Source: CAVONV01 sp963697355 (GTDB lineage: Bacteria; Acidobacteriota; Vicinamibacteria; Marinacidobacterales; DATDRI01). Taken from it: a stretch of 64,000 nt of DNA. Where the stretch lies: NCBI GenBank assembly GCA_963697355.1, contig CAVONV010000003.1, forward strand, positions 62,001-126,000, given 5' to 3'. The translations under genes and the position numbers were made by a program. This document shows, one piece after another, positions 28,116 through 35,297 of this stretch (the stretch's first letter is position 1; each line of letters starts with the position of its first letter). The notes below the pieces were generated by a model. It worked only from the letters and a program-made list of their open reading frames with translations. It did no database searches and was not told the origin of the DNA.

Positions 28116-28917
28116 ATGAAGACCATCACCAGCCCGGATAACCCCCTCGTCAAAACCATCCGGCGCGCTCAGCGGCGAAAAGGGAGTCGGTCCAAAGGCC
28201 ACGCCGTCCTCGAAGGAGTCAAACTCGCTCGGGAAGCCCTGACCCAAGGCGTCGAGATCGAAGCCGCTGTTATCTCTAAACCCTTTCTCGAAAGTGAGGA
28301 GGGACGCGAAATTGCGAAACAACTCGAAAGCCTCGGGGCTGATGGAATCGCCGTCTCGGCGAAGCTCTTCCGTCGTCTGAGCACCCAAGAAAATCCGGAG
28401 GGCGTCTTGCTCCTCGTGGCGATGCATTCACAAGGCCTCGACCGGTTGTCGGGCGAGCCCGTACTCGTCTTGGTGGGAGTTCAAGATCCGGGGAATCTCG
28501 GCGCTATGGCCCGCGTTGCGGAGGCCTCTGGCGCTCGGGCTCTCGTTAAATGCCAAGGAAGTGCTGACCCCTTCCAACCGAAGGCCCTCCGTGCTTCCAT
28601 GGGTAGCCTTCTACGTTTGCCCGTACTCGAGGGCGAGACACCCGAAGCGACACTCTCAGAGCTCAAGAAGAAAGGTCTGACGCTCGCAGCCTGCGTGCCG
28701 CGAGAAGGGATCGATTTCCGTGAGGCAAATCTTCGCTCACCCTTGGCCTTGGTGGTCGGAAACGAGAGCACGGGCTTCCCCAGCTCACTCATGGAACACT
28801 TCGATCTCGATTCTTTCCGTTCCTATGAAGCCACCTGTCGACTCTTTAAACGTAGCCGTGACGGCGGGACTCGTTCTATACGAAGCAGCGCACCAGCGTG
28901 GGATGTTTAGAACATGA
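28116..28917 (+). CDS. TrmH/SpoU-family 23S rRNA or tRNA 2'-O-methyltransferase, frameshifted
   Basis: A SPOUT methylase of about 266 residues. An N-terminal substrate-binding part (TSPDNPLVKTIRRAQRRKG, HAVLEGVKLAREAL) is followed by the catalytic knot: VLVGVQDPGNLGAMARVAEA, LALVVGNESTGFP and a C-terminal SLNVAVTAGLVLYE. The last motif is in a different frame: the first frame runs on to 28910 with a nonsense tail after SFRSYEA. A one-base surplus near 28830 explains this and gives SFRPMKPPVDSLNV. The corrected frame ends in TGA 28915-28917, overlapping the rarA ATG (ATGA), which supports the correction. The target nucleoside is unknown; the RlmB/TsnR-like type is likely. Confidence 0.85.
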
Positions 28918-30248
28918 CCCAACACGACCTGTTCTCGCCATCGGACGGTCCGATGTCTCTCAGTCCCCACACGCCCCTCGCCGAACGCATGAGACCTCGA
29001 GACCTCGACGAAGTCCTGGGGCAGGATGAGGTCATCGGACCCGGCACTCCCCTACGGGCCGCCATCGACAACGACCAGGTGGGCTCCATCATTTTTTGGG
29101 GGCCACCGGGGTCCGGCAAAACGACCTTGGCTCGCATCATCGCACTCAAAACGAACTCTCACTACGTCGCTTTCAGTGCGGTGTTGTCGGGTATCAAGGA
29201 AATCAAAGGGGTCATGCAGGAGGCAGAGCGGCAAAGAAACGTGTACGGGAAGAAGACGATTCTTTTCGTCGACGAGATCCACCGTTTCAACAAAGCGCAG
29301 CAAGACGCCTTTCTACCTCATGTCGAGTCGGGAAACGTGATTCTAATCGGGGCGACCACCGAGAATCCTTCTTTCGAGGTCAACTCCGCGCTTTTGTCCC
29401 GTTGCCGTGTCGTCATCTTGAGGCAGCTCGAACCCGGCGAGCTCGCCCAAGTCATGACCAGGGCGCTCGACGACCCAGAGCAAGGTCTCGGTGGCCGCTA
29501 TGCGGTCGAGACAAAAGGCCTCGAGTGGTTGGCTCGTCAAGCCAACGGCGATGCTCGGTTCGTGTTGAACGTGGTCGAGACGATCGCAGCGACGAAGCCT
29601 GCAGGACCCGTGACACTCGCAGATCTCGAGCAAGCGGTCCAACGCAAGGCGCTCCTTTACGACAAATCGGGTGAAGAGCACTTCAACATCATCTCTGCAC
29701 TCCACAAGTCGCTTCGTAATTCAGACCCCGATGCCGGTTTGTACTGGCTGGCCCGTATGCTCGAGGCGGGAGAGGACCCTCTTTATGTGGCGCGTCGTTT
29801 GGTGCGCTTTGCATCGGAGGACGTGGGATTGGCAGACCCTCGGGCCCTCGAAGTGACCCTTGCTGCAAAGGATGCGTTTCATTTCATCGGACTCCCCGAG
29901 GGGAAGTTGGCCTTGGCTCAAGCTGTGGTGTACCTGGCGGCTGCACCCAAATCCAATGCTCTCTACACTGCCTACGGCCGGGCTGCGACCGACGCGATCG
30001 AGGATGCAACGGAACCGGTCCCCCTTCAGCTGCGCAACCCGGTCACGCGCTGGATGAAAGGCTGGGGATACGGCAAAGGCTACGAGTACGCTCACGACCA
30101 CGAAGAGAAAACGACGGCCATGGATTGCCTCCCCGAAAGATTGCAGGGAAGACGGTATTATGAGCCGACCGATCAAGGCATCGAGAAGAGACTCAAGGAA
30201 AAGTTGGAGCATCTTAGGGAGACGAGAAGAAGGATGAAAGAGAAGTAG
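28914..30248 (+). CDS. rarA: Replication-associated recombination protein RarA (MgsA)
   Basis: 444 residues, AAA+ ATPase of the RarA/WRNIP1 family that acts at stalled replication forks. Features: RPRDLDEVLGQDEVIGPG, Walker A GPPGSGKTT, Walker B FVDEIHRFNKAQQDAFLPH, sensor 1 GATTENPSFEVNSALLSRC, and the C-terminal tetramerisation part (ALHKSLRNSDPDAGLYWLARM, KSNALYTAYG). The start overlaps the TrmH stop as ATGA, so translation is coupled. The sequence after the gene is hairpin-rich and noncoding. Confidence 0.95.
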   Translation: MTQHDLFSPSDGPMSLSPHTPLAERMRPRDLDEVLGQDEVIGPGTPLRAAIDNDQVGSIIFWGPPGSGKTTLARIIALKTNSHYVAFSAVLSGIKEIKGVMQEAERQRNVYGKKTILFVDEIHRFNKAQQDAFLPHVESGNVILIGATTENPSFEVNSALLSRCRVVILRQLEPGELAQVMTRALDDPEQGLGGRYAVETKGLEWLARQANGDARFVLNVVETIAATKPAGPVTLADLEQAVQRKALLYDKSGEEHFNIISALHKSLRNSDPDAGLYWLARMLEAGEDPLYVARRLVRFASEDVGLADPRALEVTLAAKDAFHFIGLPEGKLALAQAVVYLAAAPKSNALYTAYGRAATDAIEDATEPVPLQLRNPVTRWMKGWGYGKGYEYAHDHEEKTTAMDCLPERLQGRRYYEPTDQGIEKRLKEKLEHLRETRRRMKEK

Positions 30249-30615
30249 GCGGTAGGCAGTTGACACGGATAGGCGGCAGTAAACAGTCCGCCTCTTTGCG
30301 ACCTTCGGCGGACCCGCCGACCGCCTTCGCATTAGCTTCGGCGAGTCTCGCCGAAGTCGGTGCCAAGAATCGGCGCCACCGACGGAGACGGAAGCCAACA
30401 ACGTAACGCAATGGGCGAAGGCGGGTGCACAGTGACCGGTTCGGTCAGTCAAGGGCGCAACTGCGGTCTACATAGTGGTCGAGTAGCAGTCTTCTCGAGT
30501 TCTCGAGTTCAGTTCTGAGTCTCGAGTCGAGTTCTTCGTCGGAGAAGTCCTTACTTTGACTGCTTCACTGCTCGACTGCTCACAAAGAAGTATAGTTAGA
30601 GAAAAGGAGGGACCA
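30249..30615. other. Intergenic region with strong hairpin and CTCGAG tract
   Basis: 367 bases. CTTCGGCGAG (30336-30345) and CTCGCCGAAG (30347-30356) form a 10-base stem, possibly a transcription end for rarA. A CTCGAGTTC-rich tract lies at about 30483-30535. TATAGT at 30591-30596 could be a -10 box for the peroxiredoxin gene; no good -35 is seen. Confidence 0.5.
30483..30535. repeat. CTCGAGTTC-type intergenic repeat
   Basis: TTCTCGAGTTCTCGAGTTC followed by further CTCGAG and GAGTC copies. It belongs to the same motif family as the palindrome at 16496-16517 and the tract at 35262-35297. Confidence 0.5.
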
Positions 30616-31212
30616 ATGAAACGATTCATATACGGGACGGTGGTCTTGATGGCTGTTGTCCTAATGGCCGGCACCGCTTGGGCGCAGGGAACGCTCAAAG
30701 TGGGAGACAAGGCACCGGAGTTTCCCAATCCTCTCGCGTCGTCAGCGGGAGAAGAACCGGGAGCCGTCAAAGTTCAGCTAGCGGACTACATCGGAAAATC
30801 CAACATTGTCCTCGCTTTCTACGTCGCTGATTGGACCGGTGGGTGAACGCGACAGTTTTCGTCCTACAAGGACGACATCCAGAAGTTTCTGGATGCTAAT
30901 GCGCAGGTTTTTGGGATCAGCACCGACACCCCCTTCTCTCAGTGGAATTGGCTGAAGAGCGTGGGAGAGACAACGGGTGGTCAACTGGTTGAAGCAAAGC
31001 CAAACGGAAAACCGCTCATTTTGCTTTCCGACCGTAACGCCGAAGCCGTGAAGGCCTACGGCGTAGAGCCGCGAGAGATCAACGGAGCCACCTATGCAAG
31101 CCGGGCCACGTTCGTCATCGACAAAGAAGGTATTCTCCGGTACGTGAACTACGAATACAAGATACGTGAGGACTACGAGCCCCTGTTAAAGGTGCTCTCG
31201 GAGCTGAAGTAG
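30616..31212 (+). CDS. Exported AhpC/TSA-type peroxiredoxin, probable selenoprotein (in-frame TGA at 30844-30846)
   Basis: A 198-residue protein when TGA 30844-30846 is read through. A signal peptide (residues 1-24, ending TAWAQG) is followed by a thioredoxin-fold peroxiredoxin: LKVGDKAPEFPNP, IVLAFYVADWTGG, then the TGA, then TRQFSSYKDDIQKFL, VFGISTD, and a C-terminal ATFVIDKEGILRYV. The TGA falls exactly at the peroxidatic Cys/Sec position of the T-G-G-(C/U)-T motif, and the frame continues unbroken to TAG 31210-31212. No other Cys is present, so this would be a 1-Sec type enzyme reducing peroxides outside the cytoplasm or in the periplasm. Two hairpins just after the TGA (30859-30895) are candidate selenocysteine-insertion elements. 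GGAGGG precedes the ATG. The VOC gene starts three bases after the stop. The alternative is a Cys-to-stop mutation. Confidence 0.8.
30859..30895 (+). promoter_or_regulatory. Candidate bacterial SECIS hairpins after the TGA
   Basis: TCGTCCT/AGGACGA (30859-30875, loop ACA) begins 13 bases after the TGA. CATCCAG/CTGGATG (30876-30895, loop AAGTTT with a GU) has its loop about 37 bases after it. Bacterial SECIS loops usually lie roughly 16-37 bases downstream and carry a G or GU, so either could serve SelB. Confidence 0.5.
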
Positions 31213-31215
31213 CGA

Positions 31216-31599
31216 ATGAACATCGACCTCGTCACACTCCTCGTTGATGACATCGAAGCCTGTAAGGCCTTCTACCGTGACGTCGTCGGATTGACCGTCG
31301 TGAAAGACCGCGATGGCTACGTCGAGCTCGAGCATGCGAAAGTCCGACTGGCCCTTTATCCTCGCCGCGGCCTCGCCGAGATGCTCAAAGAGCCGTCTCT
31401 CGGCGAGCCGCGGCATGGCCATGTCTTTGTGCTTTCCTTGCCCGTCGACACACCCGAGGAAGTCGACACCACCTACGAGAAGATTGTATCGAGCGGAGCA
31501 CGGCCGTTTCGCTCCCCCGACAACATGCCCTGGGGACTTCGAGCCGCATTTTTTCTGGATCCCGACGGCAATTTGCTGGAGATCTTCGCCCCTAAGTGA
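31216..31599 (+). CDS. VOC-superfamily (glyoxalase/dioxygenase-like) protein
   Basis: 127 residues, one beta-alpha-beta-beta-beta pair: IDLVTLLVDDIEACKAFYRDVVGL at the start and AFFLDPDGNLLEIFAP at the end, the classical glyoxalase fold with the metal-ligand Glu in LLEIF. Single-domain VOC proteins include glyoxalase I, fosfomycin-resistance enzymes and bleomycin-binding proteins; none is specifically indicated. It follows the peroxiredoxin by three bases and is probably cotranscribed, which fits a detoxification pair. Confidence 0.82.
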   Translation: MNIDLVTLLVDDIEACKAFYRDVVGLTVVKDRDGYVELEHAKVRLALYPRRGLAEMLKEPSLGEPRHGHVFVLSLPVDTPEEVDTTYEKIVSSGARPFRSPDNMPWGLRAAFFLDPDGNLLEIFAPK

Positions 31600-31617
31600 T
31601 TCTTTGGGGCGCATCGT

Positions 31618-31735
31618 CTAGGAGGAAGGAGAAAGGAGGAAGTCGGCCGATGGCCTCGAGACACTCGCCAACATGTACCCTACTTCCTACTTCCTACTTC
31701 CTACTTCCTTCTTTCTTCTTTCCATTTTGTGATTC
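31618..31735. repeat. Purine/pyrimidine low-complexity intergenic tract
   Basis: GGAGGAAGGAGAAAGGAGG is followed about 60 bases later by repeated CTACTTCCTACTTCC units, so the tract can fold back on itself. Related tracts lie at 32511-32645 and 46320-46391. Confidence 0.6.
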
Positions 31736-31772
31736 CTAACATCAGGCCTACGACGAGCTGAGGGATAGAGCC

Positions 31773-32510
31773 ATGACCACGTCAACGAGCGTTCATGTGA
31801 TCCGCCTCGAATGCGGCAAAGCCAATGCCATCGATGAAGCTTTGCTGGCGACGCTCACGCGTGAGCTCGACAAGGCCATCACGGAGGATGCCCGAGCTAT
31901 CGTTCTCACGGGCTACGACAAGTACTTCTCTGCAGGACTCAATCTAACCGCACTTCCGAACACACGCGAAGGAATGCTCGACTTCGCCGAGACGTTCGAT
32001 TGGACTTTGCTCCACTTGCTTCAATTTCCTTTGCCCGTTGTGGCAGCCATCAACGGACACGCCGTCGCCGGCGGGTGTGTGCTCGCTTCTGCCTGCGACG
32101 TGAGGATTGGGGCCGAGGGCAGCTATCGAGTCGGTGTTTCTGAGGTCGACATCGGTGTGGTGTTTCCGGCGGCGGCGCTGGCGGTCGTCCAAAACGCCGT
32201 CCATCCTTCCCGCGTGACGGAGGTGATTCTCGGAGCAAGATTGATGCAGCCCCACGAGGCGAAGAGCGCAGGGCTGCTCCACGATGTCGTTCCCGCGGAT
32301 CAACTCCTGACCAGGGCGACAGCGACCGCCGAGCACCTCGGATTGAAACCTCAGCCCGGTTTTCAGCTCACGAAACGGGATCTCCTAGCTGAGCTCGTTA
32401 CTCGCATCGAGTTGCGAAGCCAAACCGCACGCCGACGGTTCGTGGATCTTTGGTTTTCAGAGGAAGTCACAAAGCGAAGAGAAGCGATGTTGAGTAAGGG
32501 AAAGAAGTAG
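31773..32510 (+). CDS. Enoyl-CoA hydratase/isomerase-family protein
   Basis: 245 residues of the crotonase fold. ARAIVLTGYDKYFSAGLNLTAL forms the first oxyanion-hole loop, and VAAINGHAVAGGCVLASACDVRI the second. SYRVGVSEVDIGVVFP carries the position where hydratases have the catalytic Glu (SEVDIG). It could act in fatty-acid beta-oxidation or as an isomerase; without CoA-ligase or thiolase neighbours, no pathway is assigned. It is flanked on both sides by purine/pyrimidine-rich repeats, so it is likely monocistronic. Confidence 0.85.
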   Translation: MTTSTSVHVIRLECGKANAIDEALLATLTRELDKAITEDARAIVLTGYDKYFSAGLNLTALPNTREGMLDFAETFDWTLLHLLQFPLPVVAAINGHAVAGGCVLASACDVRIGAEGSYRVGVSEVDIGVVFPAAALAVVQNAVHPSRVTEVILGARLMQPHEAKSAGLLHDVVPADQLLTRATATAEHLGLKPQPGFQLTKRDLLAELVTRIELRSQTARRRFVDLWFSEEVTKRREAMLSKGKK

Positions 32511-32645
32511 GAGAAAGTAAGGAAGGAGAAAGTCGGCTACGGCAAGACCCCACCGTAGCCGTTGGCCTCGAGACCGCCCCTCCTTTCTTTCTCCTTTCTC
32601 CTTTCTCCTTTTTTTATCTTCCTACTTCCTACTTTCTCCTTACAC
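32511..32645. repeat. Purine/pyrimidine low-complexity intergenic tract
   Basis: GGAGAAAGTAAGGAAGGAG is followed by repeated TTTCTCCTTTCTCC units and CTACTTCCTACTTTCTCC. Inverted relation of the two halves allows a long imperfect hairpin. Confidence 0.6.
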
Positions 32646-32778
32646 TGGATTCATGCCCTCCAATGAACTAGACTCGCTGCTGGCCAGCGTCGTTCACCGA
32701 ACGTATGATCCGACTTGAATACGACTATGAGCGCGCCTCTACGCAGCCGTCCCTTCGTCATTCTCATGGAGGACCCCG

Positions 32779-34482
32779 ATGATATCTAAATGCAGAACAT
32801 CTGTCTTCATACTCATCTCATTGGTCGCCGTCTTTGCTGCGACAGGATGCCAGCCCGCCGAGGAGCCCGCCGACCTCGTACTCCGTGGGGGCAAGATTGT
32901 CACGATGGATGACCTTACGCCCGAAGCTGAGGCGTTGGCCATCCGAGGAGACACCATCGTCGCAGTCGGCTCCAATCAAGAGATAGAGCCTTTTGTCGGG
33001 CCCGCGACCCAAGTTGTCGAGCTCGACGGCCACCTCGCTATCCCGGGCCTCATCGAAGGACACGGACACTTTCTTGGCGTGGGTCACTCCAAGATGCAGC
33101 TCAATCTGATGGAAACCAAGAACTGGGACGAGATTGTCGCGATGGTCGCCGAGGCAGTCAAGAACGCGGAGCCTGGGGAGTGGATTCACGGAAGAGGATG
33201 GCACCAGGAGAAATGGGACAAGACGCCTGAACCTAACGTGGACGGCAATCCTTACCACGATGCTTTGAGCGAAGTCTCCCCGGACAATCCCGTCCTCCTT
33301 GGCCACGCCAGTGGTCATGCGACCTTCGCCAACGCCAAGGCGATGGAGTTGGGTGGAGTCACCAAGGCGACTGAACCCCCGCCGGGAGGAGAAATTGTCA
33401 GAGACCCTCGCGGTAATCCTATCGGCGTTTTTCGAGAGACCGCATCACGATTGGTATCACCTCAATCGGAGTGGAATGAGTCGACGGCTACCAAGCAGGC
33501 TCTCCTCGCAGTGGAGGAGTGTCTCTCCAAAGGCATCACGAGTTTTCATGATGCCGGCTCGTCTTCTCGGACCATCGACCTTTTTCGGAAGCTCGCTGCC
33601 GAGGGAAAGTTGGGAATCAGACTCTACGTGATGATCAGCGGCTCGAATGAGACGTTGGCGGAAGAGCTACCCAAATACAGAATCATCAATGAAGGCAACA
33701 AACATCTGACGGTCCGATCGATCAAGAAACTGATCGATGGCGCGCTCGGCCCTCACGGAGCCTGGCTCCTCGAGCCCTACGAGGATTTGCCGACGTCCAC
33801 GGGGCTCAATACCGAGACCGTCGAAGACATCACCGAAACGGCCCGTCTGGCCATAGAGAACGACTACCAGCTCGCGGTCCACGCCATCGGTGATAGAGCC
33901 AATCGCGAGACACTCGACATCTACGAACAAACCTTCAAAGCACATCCCGACAAAACCGACACCCGCTGGAGGATCGAACATTCTCAGCACCTCCATCCCG
34001 ACGACATCCCGCGTTTTGCGGAGCTCGGTGTCATTGCCGCGATGCAGGGGATCCATTGCACGTCGGACGCCCCCTACGTGCTCCAACGTTTGGGACGAGA
34101 GCGCGCCGAAGAAGGTGCCTACGTGTGGCAGAAGCTGATGGCGACAGGAGCGGTCATTGCAAACGGTACGGACGCTCCCGTGGAAGACGTGGATCCCATC
34201 GCGAGCTACTACGCTACGGTGAGTCGAAAGCTCAAAGATGGAACGGTGTTCTACTCCGACCAAAGGATGAGCCGCGAAGAAGCGTTGAGATCCTACACGA
34301 TGAACAGCGCCTATGCCGCCTTCGAGGAAGACATCAAAGGGTCACTTACACCGGGTAAGCTGGGAGACGTCACGGTCGTCTCGAAGGACATCATGACGAT
34401 TCCCGAAGACGAAATTCCAACGACGGAAGTGCTCTTCACGATCGTGGGAGGAAAGGTTCTCTACAACAAGACAGATAACTGA
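32779..34482 (+). CDS. Lipoprotein amidohydrolase family 3 protein (YtcJ-like)
   Basis: 567 residues. Signal peptide with a lipobox (VFAATGC, Cys about residue 23). The metal-binding set is complete: GLIEGHGHFLG (HxH), GHASGHATFANAK, IDGALGPHGAW, VHAIGDRANR, RWRIEHSQHLHP, GTDAPVEDVDP (Asp). Start supported by GGAGG six bases before the ATG. It is a paralogue of the gene at 1572-3281, with a better-conserved YtcJ signature. It is an exported or membrane-attached hydrolase of unknown substrate (amide, carbamate or ester). Repeats flank it on both sides and it appears monocistronic. Confidence 0.88.
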   Translation: MISKCRTSVFILISLVAVFAATGCQPAEEPADLVLRGGKIVTMDDLTPEAEALAIRGDTIVAVGSNQEIEPFVGPATQVVELDGHLAIPGLIEGHGHFLGVGHSKMQLNLMETKNWDEIVAMVAEAVKNAEPGEWIHGRGWHQEKWDKTPEPNVDGNPYHDALSEVSPDNPVLLGHASGHATFANAKAMELGGVTKATEPPPGGEIVRDPRGNPIGVFRETASRLVSPQSEWNESTATKQALLAVEECLSKGITSFHDAGSSSRTIDLFRKLAAEGKLGIRLYVMISGSNETLAEELPKYRIINEGNKHLTVRSIKKLIDGALGPHGAWLLEPYEDLPTSTGLNTETVEDITETARLAIENDYQLAVHAIGDRANRETLDIYEQTFKAHPDKTDTRWRIEHSQHLHPDDIPRFAELGVIAAMQGIHCTSDAPYVLQRLGRERAEEGAYVWQKLMATGAVIANGTDAPVEDVDPIASYYATVSRKLKDGTVFYSDQRMSREEALRSYTMNSAYAAFEEDIKGSLTPGKLGDVTVVSKDIMTIPEDEIPTTEVLFTIVGGKVLYNKTDN

Positions 34483-34690
34483 TCGCCAGTTATCAGTGAA
34501 CAGTTATCAGTGTCTACTGACTACTGCCTATCGCCTACTGATTACTCTGGTCACTCTTCACTGGCCTCTGCCTACCGCCCACTGGCCTCTTCTTCACTAC
34601 TACTGGCTTCTGGCCACTTGTCTTTTCTTCACTGGCCACTGATGACTGATTACCCGATCACTGGTTACTGGTTACTAACACAGTGACCAT
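34483..34690. repeat. ACTGG/GTTACT low-complexity intergenic tract
   Basis: Repeated short units such as CAGTTATCAGTG, CTACTGACTACTGCC, TCACTGGCC and ACTGGTTACTGGTTACT over about 200 bases. A closely related tract lies between dnaJ and dnaK at 41737-41812. No coding potential. Confidence 0.6.
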
Positions 34691-34745
34691 AATGACGGTG
34701 CCCCTCCTTCCCTCTTGGGGAGAGAGGGGCTATCACCCCCGCACT

Positions 34746-34997
34746 CTAATCAGCCGAGGGCGCTCTCATAAAACGTCTGACAAAATTCTCCGCTTGATCC
34801 AACGCCACTTTGGGAAGCGGCCCAAAAAATTCCAATCCTCGGAACAGCATCGAGCCTTCGGCGGTACACTTCCATGTCTTACCATCGCACACGGCAATCA
34901 AACTGATGATTCCATGATGCGTTTCGAGCTTACGCAGAACGGTCCAATCCCCTTGACCGTTACTCTCTTGAATTTCTGCTTGTTCCGCCTTCTGCAT
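34746..34997 (-). CDS. Small conserved-looking hypothetical protein
   Basis: 83 residues from ATG 34997, which has GGGAG seven bases upstream; the longer frame to 35087 is rejected for this reason. The sequence (WTVLRKLETHHGIISLIAVC, DGKTWKCTAEGSMLFRG, ALDQAENFVRRFM) has the pattern of a small alpha/beta protein with two Cys and a helical end. No family was recognised. It lies alone between the ACTGG tract and the CHAT-like/NACHT gene on the same strand as the latter. Confidence 0.5.
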   Translation of the reverse strand: MQKAEQAEIQESNGQGDWTVLRKLETHHGIISLIAVCDGKTWKCTAEGSMLFRGLEFFGPLPKVALDQAENFVRRFMRAPSAD

Positions 34998-35261
34998 GAC
35001 TCTACTCCCACTCATTTGGCCGGTTTTGTAGATATGTACTAGCAAGATCCGTACCCACCCAAAGGGGATGAAATCTGCCCAAAACACCGATTGTTGTCAT
35101 AAAAGGGAGAATGAAACGCCGAAAAGTGGGATCCGTGTGACTTATGTCATGCAACAGAGCGTTCGGAATAGGGCCAGGCCCAAGCGTTCGGAAAATGTGG
35201 AAAACTTGCAGAGGCCCCTTGCCCGGGCCCCCTGACGGCGGAAGCTAGTAGAAAGGAGGTT

Positions 35262-35297
35262 CTTGAGTTCTCGAGTTCTCGATTCTCGAGCTCTAGC
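35262..35297. repeat. CTCGAGTTC-type intergenic repeat
   Basis: TTCTTGAGTTCTCGAGTTC followed by TCGATTCTCGAGCTC, directly at the 3' end of the CHAT-like/NACHT gene. It matches the motif family at 16496-16517 and 30483-30535. Confidence 0.5.
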
